Assembly: GCF_030272895.1 (NCBI RefSeq)
Contig: NZ_JALRNF010000016.1
Location: 56,674-120,673 of the forward strand
Length of the DNA stretch: 64,000 nucleotides
DNA from: Pseudomonas sp. BGr12
GTDB taxonomy: Bacteria; Pseudomonadota; Gammaproteobacteria; Pseudomonadales; Pseudomonadaceae
Reading direction: 5' to 3'
Of this stretch, positions 45,608 through 53,886 are shown in pieces (within the stretch, counting starts at the first letter, position 1; each line of letters begins with the position of its first letter). A program made the translations under genes and the position numbers. Under the pieces are notes generated by a model. It did no database searches. It worked only from the letters and a program-made list of their open reading frames with translations, and was not told the origin of the DNA.

Positions 45608-46297
45608 TTGGCTGCCAAGAAAAAACCCGCACCCAAGCGCGGCGCGAGTCGCAACCAGGCACCTGCCAAACAACCGATTCCGGGCTGGATGTGGCTGGCC
45701 ATCGGCCTCACGGTCGGTGCTTTCGTTGTGTTCCTGATGAAGCTCGAGCCGGGTAAAGACGAGGTCAAGCGCACCAAGCCCGAACAGGTCAAGGCCGAGA
45801 AGGCCGCCGAAGCCAACAAGACCGCGCCGAGCCCGCAGCAACCGGTGAAGCCCAAGTACGACTTCTATACCCTGCTGCCCGAGTCGGAAGTGATCGTGCC
45901 GCCGGAAGCCGTGCCGGAGAAGACCCCACCGGTCCCGGCCCAGCCGCCGGTGACCCCGGCCGAAGCCGCCAAGATCGACACCGCACGGGCCCAGGCCGCG
46001 CTGATGGGGCAGACGCCACCGCCGGCGCCACCGGTGATCAAGCCGGCGGCGACTACCCAGTTCTTCCTCCAGGCCGGCTCGTTCCGCAAGCAGGCCGATG
46101 CCGACAAGGTCCGCGCCCAGATCATCCTGCTTGGCCAGGCGGTCAAGGTGGAGTCCGGCACCGTCAAGGAAGAGACCTGGTACCGGGTGCTGGTCGGTCC
46201 GTTCAGCAACCGTGAACAGCTGACCGTGGCCCAGAAGCAACTGGCCGGCAGCGGTTTCAGCAATCTCTTGCTGCAACAGCGCCAGACCCGCCAGTAA
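45608..46297 (+). CDS. SPOR-domain protein, FtsN-like
   Basis: The 229-residue protein has a basic cytoplasmic N-terminus, one membrane helix (about 28-45), a Pro-rich linker and a C-terminal SPOR domain (about 150-222, starting TTQFFLQAGSFRKQADADKV). This is the FtsN/DedD layout of septal proteins. The TTG start lies 1 base after argS, with which it is co-transcribed. It is one of two SPOR proteins in the window. Confidence 0.87.
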   Translation: MAAKKKPAPKRGASRNQAPAKQPIPGWMWLAIGLTVGAFVVFLMKLEPGKDEVKRTKPEQVKAEKAAEANKTAPSPQQPVKPKYDFYTLLPESEVIVPPEAVPEKTPPVPAQPPVTPAEAAKIDTARAQAALMGQTPPPAPPVIKPAATTQFFLQAGSFRKQADADKVRAQIILLGQAVKVESGTVKEETWYRVLVGPFSNREQLTVAQKQLAGSGFSNLLLQQRQTRQ

Positions 46298-46304
46298 CCG
46301 CCGT

Positions 46305-46334
46305 CGCGGCCTTGTCGAGCACGACAAGGCCGCG
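46305..46334. terminator. Hairpin between convergent genes
   Basis: A perfect 13-base stem CGCGGCCTTGTCG/CGACAAGGCCGCG with loop AGCA lies between the SPOR gene and the TM2 gene. No T-run follows, so efficiency is uncertain. Confidence 0.55.
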
Positions 46335-46340
46335 CCAGGT

Positions 46341-46760
46341 TCAACGCCGCTGGGCGTTGGCCAGCGACACCTGGGTGTTCAGCGTCCAGAAGTCATACAG
46401 GATCCCCACCAGAAACAACCCGCCCGTGAACAGGTAGATGATCCCGGTGATCCATTTGCCCTGGTACATGCGGTGCACACCGAAAATGCCCAGGAACGTC
46501 AGCAGGATCCAGGTCAGGCTGTAATCCAGGGGGCCAGCGTTGAAACGCAGATCCGCTTCGCGATCCATGGCCGGGATCAGGAACAGGTCGATCAGCCAGC
46601 CGATGCCCAGCAAACCCAGGGTGAAGAACCAGATCGTACCGGTCACCGGTTTGCCGTAATAGAAGCGGTGGGCACCGGTAAAGCCGAATATCCACAGCAG
46701 GTAACCGATCACCTTGCTGTGCGTGTCATGCAGTTGTCCGTCCTGTTGATAACTGTTCAT
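46341..46760 (-). CDS. TM2-domain membrane protein
   Basis: The 139-residue protein has two TM2-type repeats (YLLWIFGFTGAHRFYYGKP and ILLTFLGIFGVHRMYQGKW), each with two membrane helices and the conserved G-x-H-R-F/M-Y motif. Function is unknown. It stands alone and is convergent with the SPOR gene. Confidence 0.85.
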   Translation of the reverse strand: MNSYQQDGQLHDTHSKVIGYLLWIFGFTGAHRFYYGKPVTGTIWFFTLGLLGIGWLIDLFLIPAMDREADLRFNAGPLDYSLTWILLTFLGIFGVHRMYQGKWITGIIYLFTGGLFLVGILYDFWTLNTQVSLANAQRR

Positions 46761-46913
46761 TCATAGCCTCTGCGGGTTATCGGAAAATTTTCTAAAGAAA
46801 AATGTGACTTTTTTGTGTCCAGCCGACGCATGGCACATTGCGATCGACCAACGGTCAAAAATTGATCAGCCAGCTGTTATAGAGTTGCGCGCTGACCAAC
46901 AAGAGCCCTGCCT

Positions 46914-47558
46914 ATGCGCCCTCTTTTCAAGACATGGCTGACCCTTTGCCTATTATTGCCACTGGCCGCCCACGCCACCAACCGTGAGCAACGTCTACCC
47001 AACGGCTTTTCCGGGTACACCACCAATTCCTCTGCCGTGCGTTCGTCCAAGCACGTCAACAGCAAGCCCCAGCACCGCACTCGCCCGAGCAAGCAGAGCC
47101 TGTCGACCCTGCCGAGCCTGCCGGTTGCCGCGATGTCGGACAAGCAGAGCAGCGAAGTGCTCAGCCGCGCCGTCAATGTCCTGGGCACCCCTTACCGTTG
47201 GGGTGGCAGCAGCCCGAGCAAGGGCTTCGACTGCAGCGGCCTGGTCAAGTACGCCTTCAACGATATCGATGAAGTCGACCTGCCCCGCACCTCCAACGCC
47301 ATGGCCCAGGGCCACGGGCTGAAGGTCAATCGCAATGACCTCAAGCCTGGCGACCTGATCTTCTTCAATATCAAGAGCCGTCGGGTCAATCATGTAGCCA
47401 TCTACCTGGGCAACGACCGCTTCATCCATGCGCCACGCACGGGCAAGCGGGTCAGCATCGACACCCTGAACAAGCCCTACTGGCGCAGCCGCTATGTCGT
47501 CGCCAAGCGGGTCCTGCCCAAGAGCCAGACCCAACAGCTGAGCCTGGCCACCAACTAA
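46914..47558 (+). CDS. NlpC/P60-family peptidoglycan endopeptidase
   Basis: The 214-residue protein has a signal peptide (cleaved near AHATN), a basic Ser-rich linker and a C-terminal NlpC/P60 domain with the catalytic Cys in FDCSGLVKYAF and His in VNHVAIYLG, with a third polar residue at FIHAPRTG. It should cleave peptide stems in the periplasm. Its stop overlaps that of convergent pilT by 4 bases. Confidence 0.9.
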   Translation: MRPLFKTWLTLCLLLPLAAHATNREQRLPNGFSGYTTNSSAVRSSKHVNSKPQHRTRPSKQSLSTLPSLPVAAMSDKQSSEVLSRAVNVLGTPYRWGGSSPSKGFDCSGLVKYAFNDIDEVDLPRTSNAMAQGHGLKVNRNDLKPGDLIFFNIKSRRVNHVAIYLGNDRFIHAPRTGKRVSIDTLNKPYWRSRYVVAKRVLPKSQTQQLSLATN

Positions 47559-48583
47559 GCACTGCCCGGCGCCCATTCCCGGGCGCTTTGCGAACTGACC
47601 ACCCCACGCATCACCAGGCCCTGCAGGCAACTGTCCAGGGTCTGCATCCCCAGCGCTCCCCCCATCTGCATCGTCGAGTACAACTGCGCCACCTTGCCTG
47701 CGCGCACCAGGTTGCGCACTGCGGGCGTGGCCAGCAGGATCTCATGGGCCGCAACCCGCCCGCCGCCAATCCGCTCGACCAGTACCTGAGACACCACCGC
47801 CTGCAGCGCTTCAGCCAGCATGCCCCGCACCAGTTGCTTTTCTTCTGGCGCGAACACGTCCACCAGGCGGTCAATGGATTTCGCCGCCGAGCCTGTGTGC
47901 AGCGTCGCCAGCACCAGGTGACCGGTTTCAGCGGCCGTCAGGGCCAGGCGGATGGTCTGCTCATCGCGCAGTTCGCCGAGCATGATCACATCCGGGTCCT
48001 GGCGCAGTGCCGCGCGCAAGGCCTGGGGAAAACCGTGGCTGTGCCTGCCGATTTCACGCTGGCTGATCAGGCTGCTTCGGGGGCTGTGGATAAATTCGAT
48101 GGGGTCCTCAAGTGTAAGGATATGCAGGGGGCGCTCACGGTTCAGATGATCGAGCAGTGCCGCCAGGGTGGTGGACTTGCCTGAGCCGGTGGGGCCGGTG
48201 ACTAGCACCAGCCCTGCCGGCAGTTCGGCAATCTGCCGAAACACATCACCCAGGCCCAGCTCGGCAAGGCTGCGGACCTGCTCCGGAATCACCCGCAGCA
48301 CCACACCCGGCCCCTGGCGCTGATGAAACGCATTGACGCGAAAACGCGCCAGCGCTGGCACCGCCACGGAAAAGTCGATGTCCAGATGTGTTTCGAAATC
48401 CTTTTTCTGCACTTCGGACATCAGTTGCCCGAGCATGTCATACACTTGTCCGGCGTCCAGCGCTGGCAGTTCCAGGCGGCAGATCCGCCCATCCAGGCGC
48501 AGGGCCGGCACTTCGGCGGCCGCCAGGTGCAGGTCCGAGGCCCCGGCCCGGGTTGCCAGGGCCAGCAGTTCAGTCACATCCAT
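47555..48583 (-). CDS. pilT: Twitching motility ATPase PilT
   Basis: The 342-residue ATPase has an N-terminal PAS-like domain, Walker A TGPTGSGKSTTLA, the Asp box TLEDPIEFIH, Walker B DPDVIMLGELRD and the His box LATLHTGSA. It powers pilus retraction. The usual AIRNLIRE tail appears as AVRNLVRAGKV. The ATG at 48583 (MDVTELLAL) is the family start. Divergent from yggS. Confidence 0.94.
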   Translation of the reverse strand: MDVTELLALATRAGASDLHLAAAEVPALRLDGRICRLELPALDAGQVYDMLGQLMSEVQKKDFETHLDIDFSVAVPALARFRVNAFHQRQGPGVVLRVIPEQVRSLAELGLGDVFRQIAELPAGLVLVTGPTGSGKSTTLAALLDHLNRERPLHILTLEDPIEFIHSPRSSLISQREIGRHSHGFPQALRAALRQDPDVIMLGELRDEQTIRLALTAAETGHLVLATLHTGSAAKSIDRLVDVFAPEEKQLVRGMLAEALQAVVSQVLVERIGGGRVAAHEILLATPAVRNLVRAGKVAQLYSTMQMGGALGMQTLDSCLQGLVMRGVVSSQSAREWAPGSA

Positions 48584-48649
48584 GAGACTCCCCAAAGGCT
48601 GCCAAGCAGGTAGAATGCCGCAGACCCAGGAAGCCGCCGGCATCGATCA

Positions 48650-49336
48650 ATGTCCACCATAGCAGACAACCTTTCTACACTCGCCGCCCGCATCGACGCC
48701 GCCGCCCAGGCCGCCGGACGTGCGCCATCGGCCATCCGCCTGCTGGCGGTGAGCAAGACCAAACCCGCCGCCGCGATACGTGAAGCGTACGCTGCCGGGG
48801 TACGTGATGTCGGCGAGAACTACCTGCAGGAAGCGCTGAACAAACAGGGCGAGTTGGCCGACCTGCCCTTGACCTGGCACTTCATCGGCCCCATTCAGTC
48901 GAACAAGACTCGCGCCATCGCCGAGCATTTTGACTGGGTACATTCCGTGGACCGGCTGAAAATCGCCCAACGCCTCTCTGAACAACGCCCTGACGGCCTG
49001 GCACCGCTGAACATCTGCCTGCAGGTGAATGTCAGTGGCGAAGCCAGCAAATCCGGCTGTACACCGGAACAACTGCCCGCCCTGGCCCAGGCCATCGTGG
49101 CGCTGCCACGCCTGCGCCTGCGCGGGCTGATGGCGATCCCCGAACCCACTGACGATCGCGCCGCCCAGGAGGCCGCCTTCGCCCGGGTTCGCCAGTTACA
49201 GGCCAGCCTTGGCCTGGAGCTGGACACCTTGTCCATGGGCATGAGCCACGACCTGGAAGCCGCCATCGCCCAGGGCGCGACCTGGGTGCGTATCGGTACC
49301 GCGTTGTTCGGTGCCCGCGACTACGGCCAGCCCTGA
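48650..49336 (+). CDS. yggS: PLP homeostasis protein YggS
   Basis: The 228-residue protein has the PLP-binding Lys in LLAVSKTKP and the family motifs GENYLQEA, WHFIGPIQSNK and SMGMSHDLEAAI. It holds PLP without a known enzymatic turnover. First of a yggS-proC-yggT operon. Confidence 0.95.
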   Translation: MSTIADNLSTLAARIDAAAQAAGRAPSAIRLLAVSKTKPAAAIREAYAAGVRDVGENYLQEALNKQGELADLPLTWHFIGPIQSNKTRAIAEHFDWVHSVDRLKIAQRLSEQRPDGLAPLNICLQVNVSGEASKSGCTPEQLPALAQAIVALPRLRLRGLMAIPEPTDDRAAQEAAFARVRQLQASLGLELDTLSMGMSHDLEAAIAQGATWVRIGTALFGARDYGQP

Positions 49337-49374
49337 CCCATGCCTATTTCCACATTTCCCCTCAAGGACCTGAC

Positions 49375-50193
49375 ATGAGCAAGACTCGTATTGCCTTTAT
49401 CGGCGCCGGCAACATGGCCGCCAGCCTGATCGGCGGCCTGCGCGCCCAGGGCCTGGACGCTTCGCAGATCCGCGCCAGCGACCCGGGTGCCGAACAGCGG
49501 GCAAAAATCCACGCCGAGCATGGCATTGAACTGTTCGCCGACAACGCCCAGGCCATCGAAGGCGCCGACGTGGTGGTGCTGGCGGTCAAGCCCCAGGCCA
49601 TGAAGGCCGTGTGCCTGGCACTCAAGCCGAGCCTCAAGCCCGGGCAACTGGTGGTCTCGATCGCCGCCGGCATCACTTGCGCCAGCATGAACAACTGGCT
49701 CGGCGCGCAACCGATCGTGCGCTGCATGCCCAACACCCCGGCGCTGCTGCGCCAGGGCGTCAGCGGGCTGTACGCCACCGCACAGGTCTCCGAGGCGCAG
49801 CGCCAGCAAGCCGAACAACTGCTGTCGGCGGTGGGCATCGCCCTGTGGCTGGACACCGAGCAGCAGCTCGACGCCGTCACGGCTGTGTCCGGTAGCGGGC
49901 CTGCGTACTTCTTCCTGCTGATCGAAGCCATGACCGCTGCCGGTGAAAAACTCGGCCTGCCGCGCGAAACCGCGGCCAAGCTGACCCTGCAGACCGCCCT
50001 GGGCGCCGCGCACATGGCCGTCAGCAGTGATGTCGACGCCGCCGAACTGCGCCGCCGCGTCACCTCGCCGGCCGGCACCACGGAAGCGGCGATCAAGTCG
50101 TTCCAGGCCGATGGATTCGAAGCGCTGGTGGAAAAAGCGCTGGGCGCTGCGGCGCACCGCTCGGCCGAGCTGGCCGAACAACTGGGCAACTAA
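49375..50193 (+). CDS. proC: Pyrroline-5-carboxylate reductase
   Basis: The 272-residue enzyme has the NADPH motif FIGAGNMAASLIGG, AVSGSGPAYFFLL and TSPAGTTEAAIKSF. It makes proline from pyrroline-5-carboxylate. AAGGACC lies 5 bases before the ATG. Confidence 0.97.
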   Translation: MSKTRIAFIGAGNMAASLIGGLRAQGLDASQIRASDPGAEQRAKIHAEHGIELFADNAQAIEGADVVVLAVKPQAMKAVCLALKPSLKPGQLVVSIAAGITCASMNNWLGAQPIVRCMPNTPALLRQGVSGLYATAQVSEAQRQQAEQLLSAVGIALWLDTEQQLDAVTAVSGSGPAYFFLLIEAMTAAGEKLGLPRETAAKLTLQTALGAAHMAVSSDVDAAELRRRVTSPAGTTEAAIKSFQADGFEALVEKALGAAAHRSAELAEQLGN

Positions 50194-50204
50194 GGAGCCG
50201 GACA

Positions 50205-50795
50205 ATGGTTGGATTGAACACCGCTGCCATCTACATTCTGCAAACCCTGGGCAGCCTCTACCTGCTGATCATCATGCTGCGCTTCATCCTGCAGCTGGTG
50301 CGTGCCGATTTCTACAACCCGCTCAGCCAGTTCGCCGTGCGCGCCACCCAGCCGCTGCTCAAGCCCATGCGCCGGATCATCCCGAGCCTGTTCGGCCTGG
50401 ACATGTCCTCGCTGCTGCTGGCGATCATCGTGCAGATGCTGATCATGGGCCTGACCCTGCTGCTGGCCTACGGCACCACCGGCAACCCGCTGCAACTGCT
50501 GATCTGGTCGATCATCGGCGTCACCGCGCTGTTCATGAAGATCTTCTTCTTCGCCCTGATCATCAGCGTGATCCTCTCCTGGGTCGCACCGGGCAGCCAC
50601 AACCCCGGCGCCGAGCTGGTCAACCAGATCTGCGACCCGTTCCTGGCGCCGTTTCGTCGCCTGCTGCCGAACCTGGGCGGCCTGGACATCTCGCCGATCC
50701 TGGCGTTCATGGCGCTGCAACTGATCGACATGCTGGTGATCAACAACCTGGCGGCCATGACGGCCATGCCGGAGATGTTGCGCCTGTTGGTCTGA
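50205..50795 (+). CDS. yggT: YggT-family membrane protein
   Basis: The 196-residue protein has two YggT repeats, each with two membrane helices. The second repeat contains the signature ISVILSWVAPGSHNPGAE. It is the last gene of the yggS operon; function is not well defined. Confidence 0.9.
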   Translation: MVGLNTAAIYILQTLGSLYLLIIMLRFILQLVRADFYNPLSQFAVRATQPLLKPMRRIIPSLFGLDMSSLLLAIIVQMLIMGLTLLLAYGTTGNPLQLLIWSIIGVTALFMKIFFFALIISVILSWVAPGSHNPGAELVNQICDPFLAPFRRLLPNLGGLDISPILAFMALQLIDMLVINNLAAMTAMPEMLRLLV

Positions 50796-50808
50796 TCCTG
50801 ATACCTCA

Positions 50809-50827
50809 GGGGCTGCTTCGCAGCCCC
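50809..50827 (+). terminator. Hairpin after yggT
   Basis: GGGGCTGC/GCAGCCCC with loop TTC lies 13 bases after the yggT stop. No T-run follows. A degenerate REP (ATCGCGGCTCAAGCCCACGA) begins right behind it, at the left edge of the AT-rich island. Confidence 0.6.
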
Positions 50828-50947
50828 ATCGCGGCTCAAGCCCACGATGCTTTTGATCTTGGCTTTTGCGCTGAAGTTGAAGTGCGCCAGTGATTACTTG
50901 ATCCACCCGATAGGAGTGTTTTAATTTTCTGAGCGTGGTCGAGACTA

Positions 50948-51196
50948 CTATTTTCTTTGAAGCCGACCCAGCACAGTTACAAAACAGAAGATCAAGAAAG
51001 CAGTAATAACCACAGAAAACGCACAGAGGCTCAAGAAATAATATTTATCCCAGTTGTCCCCCTGTATAACTCCTGTGCGCTTGGAAATAACCTCATAAAA
51101 CCTAATCTCTGGGAAAGTCAAAAAAGAGATCATCAAGACAGCTTTGAATACCGAAAACTCCAAAACCCATAAAGTCGCATATTTTGCAGCTCGCAT
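50948..51196 (-). CDS. Small two-helix membrane protein, candidate immunity protein for the Tlde1 effector
   Basis: The 82-residue protein has two predicted membrane helices (about 8-28 and 52-77) with a polar loop between that should face the periplasm. It starts 8 bases after the effector stop. Tlde1 effectors act on peptidoglycan in the periplasm, and their immunity genes normally lie directly downstream, so the position and topology fit an immunity role. I do not recognise the sequence itself, and the assignment rests on context. AT-rich like the rest of the island. Confidence 0.6.
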   Translation of the reverse strand: MRAAKYATLWVLEFSVFKAVLMISFLTFPEIRFYEVISKRTGVIQGDNWDKYYFLSLCAFSVVITAFLIFCFVTVLGRLQRK

Positions 51197-51204
51197 TAGT
51201 ATAC

Positions 51205-51672
51205 CTACACTGTACCAAAGGCTTTTAATGTGGTCGTTGGGTTGAAAGTCGCGACCTTCAATAAGGCTTCACGTAAAATCATAAAACCAGAAAGGCGAGG
51301 CAGTGTTATACACCCCTCACTCACACCTTTATATCCAGCTGGATGCAATCGGAAATGTCCACGCTCTACGCTATTTATAAATGTCAGGTCATCTATATTT
51401 GCGTCTTGTCGATACAGAGCAAACCATATACTCCGATCTGATCCTGATACGAAAGACGCAAAGGAGTCTCGAATACCGGTTATTAACCCACCACTTCCCC
51501 TCGTAACAATATAGTAGTTTCCGGGTGGCAGCGGTCCGATACTAGGAGTTGCTACGGCGCCGGGGTCATTTCGGCTGCTCTCCATTCCTGAGTAGGCCGG
51601 AAAAAAGCCCACCCCGGGGCACGACAGATTCGATAGGGCGCCTCCGTTCAAATGGAACGTACACCTGATCAT
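51205..51672 (-). CDS. Tlde1-type T6SS effector (L,D-transpeptidase-like, DUF2778)
   Basis: The 155-residue protein has the family pattern IWFALYRQDANIDD, NSVERGHFRLHPAGYKGVSEG and CITL, giving His110, Ser118 and catalytic Cys121 in a HPAGYKGVSEGC motif. Known Tlde1 proteins are delivered by type VI secretion through the Hcp tube and act as L,D-carboxypeptidase/exchange enzymes on the target's peptidoglycan. The ATG at 51672 (MIRCTFHLNGG) is the family-type start; a TTG four codons earlier is unlikely. This ATG overlaps the TGA that would end a full-length hcp frame. Confidence 0.85.
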   Translation of the reverse strand: MIRCTFHLNGGALSNLSCPGVGFFPAYSGMESSRNDPGAVATPSIGPLPPGNYYIVTRGSGGLITGIRDSFASFVSGSDRSIWFALYRQDANIDDLTFINSVERGHFRLHPAGYKGVSEGCITLPRLSGFMILREALLKVATFNPTTTLKAFGTV

Positions 51673-51724
51673 CTTTCGTCCCAACTGTCTGAAAAAATGA
51701 TATTACCGTCGCAGTGCTTCCATG

Positions 51725-52150
51725 TTATTTTTCGTACCGAAGCCCCACAACCTCAAGATGGTTATGCTTTTCCATCGCAGGATTTTTACAATCGTGCATC
51801 ACGGGGCAAATAGATATGACCTTTACGCCCTCTAAAAACATATTGAAATATTCTTGTTCTTGCCCCGCATGTTTGATGTTATACCATTTTATTTCTACTG
51901 ACTCTAGCGTCTGCCCCTGCGCCACTGCCTTATAGAGATATGGACTAGAGGAATCAAATTCTTTTTCAAATGTCAGAGGCACATGAATACGAGCACCTGT
52001 GATTTTTCCTGTCATATTGTCTGTCGGAAGGTGTAGCCCATGCCCGAACCCGAGCACTTCAACACTCCCCTCCCGACCGGCAACATTTACAGATCCTTTA
52101 ATGTCCGCTCCGCCATCATCCTTCAACCACAAATATGCTGGAATAGCCAT
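51725..52150 (-). CDS. hcp: Hcp-family T6SS tube protein, C-terminally truncated by a frameshift
   Basis: The 141-residue frame starts MAIPAYLWLKDDGGADIKGS, has ATG at 52150 with AGGA 8 bases upstream, and follows the Hcp pattern (GFGHGLHLPTDNMTGKITGA then HVPLTFEKEFDSSSPYLYKA). It ends early at GLRYEK plus TAA. Adding a single A to the A5 run before that TAA restores 19 more residues, ITWKHCDGNIIFSDSWDER, the canonical Hcp tail, and a TGA at 51671-51669 that overlaps the effector ATG. The complete product would be 160 residues, the usual Hcp size. The cause may be a real mutation, a sequencing error or frameshifting. No other T6SS structural gene is nearby, so this is an orphan Hcp. Confidence 0.85.
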   Translation of the reverse strand: MAIPAYLWLKDDGGADIKGSVNVAGREGSVEVLGFGHGLHLPTDNMTGKITGARIHVPLTFEKEFDSSSPYLYKAVAQGQTLESVEIKWYNIKHAGQEQEYFNMFLEGVKVISICPVMHDCKNPAMEKHNHLEVVGLRYEK

Positions 52151-52535
52151 TTTGAAAGTCCTTATCTTATGAGATTCCCGATTCACACTACCACTCTATA
52201 AATCGCAATAATTTTGTCATCCAGGCCAATGAAGCATCCTTCATTCATTGATTTTTCTCCATTTCATCCGACCGACTCTAGGGTGTTCACGATCGTAGGT
52301 TGTGACCGTCAGCTTTGAGAGATCCGACTTTCCCCTTCCTTCGGTAAGCGCAATATCGGGTCGGTGATGTATAAATCGATGGGACCCTAGCAGCGTCGCG
52401 ACTCCAATGGCAGGGCACCATGAGCGAATAGGAAATTTCGCAAAGAAAAACATCCAATTCCTACACGACAACCCAACCAACACACTCTGCTAACCTCTCG
52501 ATCCAGTTCACACCGTCGCCATTTCGGATGTGTCC

Positions 52536-52559
52536 GGGCATCCCGAGCGGAGGATGCCC
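52536..52559. repeat. Inverted repeat
   Basis: GGGCATCC and GGATGCCC pair around an 8-base loop. No T-run follows. It lies in the otherwise featureless DNA upstream of metX. Confidence 0.5.
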
Positions 52560-52590
52560 CGAATATGCCCGCAGTTGAGGTGGACACCGT

Positions 52591-52626
52591 AGGTGTTCAA
52601 GCTGCACTTCAATTCTGTGAACACCT
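52591..52626. repeat. Inverted repeat upstream of metX
   Basis: AGGTGTTCA (52591-52599) and TGAACACCT (52618-52626) are perfect complements 18 bases apart, ending 113 bases before the metX start. A related GGTGGACACC lies just upstream. It may be an operator or the end of a mobile element. Confidence 0.4.
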
Positions 52627-52632
52627 TCGATC

Positions 52633-52659
52633 GCTGTGAGCGGGCTTGCCCCGCGATGC
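52633..52659. repeat. Single REP
   Basis: CTGTGAGCGGGCTTGCCCCG followed by CGATG is one REP unit at the right edge of the island. Confidence 0.8.
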
Positions 52660-52739
52660 TTTCAAACCCCTTGCACATTGCTTGCCGCTTATCCCGGTGG
52701 TCTTTAGACTTACGCCTCATTCAAGCGTGAGCAGGGTCG

Positions 52740-53879
52740 ATGTCCACTGTCTTTCCCGAAGATTCGGTCGGTCTGGTAACACCGCAACTGGCACAGTTCA
52801 ACGAGCCCTTGGCCCTGGCCTGCGGTCGCTCGCTGGCCTCCTATGAGCTGGTCTACGAAACCTATGGAACCCTCAACAGTACGGCCAGCAACGCCGTGCT
52901 GATCTGCCATGCGCTTTCCGGCCACCACCATGCCGCGGGCTATCACAGTCCCAACGACCGCAAGCCGGGCTGGTGGGACAGTTGCATCGGCCCGGGCAAG
53001 CCCGTCGATACCAACCGCTTCTTCGTGGTCAGCCTGAACAACCTTGGCGGCTGCAACGGCAGCACCGGCCCCAGCAGCGTCAACCCGGCCACCGGCAAGC
53101 CCTACGGCGCCGACTTCCCGGTGCTGACCGTAGAAGACTGGGTGCACAGCCAGGCCCGCCTGGCCGACCGCCTGGGCATCCAGCAATGGGCCGCGGTGAT
53201 CGGCGGCAGCCTCGGCGGCATGCAGGCGCTGCAATGGACCATCACCTACCCCGACCGCGTGCGCCACTGCCTGGATATCGCCTCGGCGCCCAAGCTCTCG
53301 GCACAGAACATCGCCTTCAATGAAGTGGCGCGCCAGGCCATCCTCACCGACCCCGAGTTCCACGGCGGCTCGTTCCAGGACCAGGGTGTGATCCCCAAGC
53401 GCGGCCTGATGCTGGCGCGCATGGTCGGCCATATCACCTACCTGTCCGACGACTCCATGGGTGAGAAATTCGGCCGCGAGCTGAAAAGCGATAAGCTCAA
53501 CTACGACTTCCACAGCGTCGAGTTCCAGGTCGAAAGCTACCTGCGCTACCAGGGCGAGGAGTTTTCCGGCCGTTTCGACGCCAACACCTACCTGCTGATG
53601 ACCAAGGCGCTGGACTACTTCGACCCGGCGGCCGCCCACGGCGGTGACCTGGCGGCGACCCTGGCCGGGGTCAAGGCGGACTACTGCGTGATGTCGTTCA
53701 CCACCGACTGGCGTTTTTCGCCGGCGCGCTCGCGGGAAATCGTCGACGCCCTGATCGCCGCCCGCAAGAACGTCTGCTACCTGGATATCGATTCGCCGTA
53801 TGGCCACGATGCCTTCCTGATCCCGACCCCGCGCTACATCACGGGGTTCAAGAACTACATGAACCGCATCGTCTGCTGA
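52740..53879 (+). CDS. metX: Homoserine O-succinyl/acetyltransferase
   Basis: The 379-residue alpha/beta hydrolase-fold enzyme has the nucleophile elbow [12 protein letters not shown], the oxyanion-side [12 protein letters not shown], and the catalytic His in SPYGHDAFL. It acylates homoserine in methionine synthesis; pseudomonad MetX proteins often use succinyl-CoA, which cannot be settled from sequence by eye. It is co-transcribed with metW 7 bases downstream. Confidence 0.95.
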   Translation: MSTVFPEDSVGLVTPQLAQFNEPLALACGRSLASYELVYETYGTLNSTASNAVLICHALSGHHHAAGYHSPNDRKPGWWDSCIGPGKPVDTNRFFVVSLNNLGGCNGSTGPSSVNPATGKPYGADFPVLTVEDWVHSQARLADRLGIQQWAAVIGGSLGGMQALQWTITYPDRVRHCLDIASAPKLSAQNIAFNEVARQAILTDPEFHGGSFQDQGVIPKRGLMLARMVGHITYLSDDSMGEKFGRELKSDKLNYDFHSVEFQVESYLRYQGEEFSGRFDANTYLLMTKALDYFDPAAAHGGDLAATLAGVKADYCVMSFTTDWRFSPARSREIVDALIAARKNVCYLDIDSPYGHDAFLIPTPRYITGFKNYMNRIVC

Positions 53880-53886
53880 GGACCCC

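Larger units (their letters stand above)
52151..52739. other. Gap between hcp and metX
   Basis: I see no convincing gene here. Two small minus-strand frames of 66-80 codons (around 52241-52587) lack homology cues and Shine-Dalgarno sites. The left half is AT-rich like the hcp island. The right half holds two inverted repeats (52536-52559 and 52591-52626) and a single REP (52633-52659), and then metX with its leader. Confidence 0.6.

Noticed and set aside
43753..45855. A 700-codon minus-strand frame opposite argS
   Set aside because: It is a shadow of the argS codon bias, running across the argS promoter and into the next gene.
52241..52587. Two small minus-strand frames upstream of hcp
   Set aside because: No Shine-Dalgarno, no recognisable domain and they overlap each other; probably non-coding remnants.
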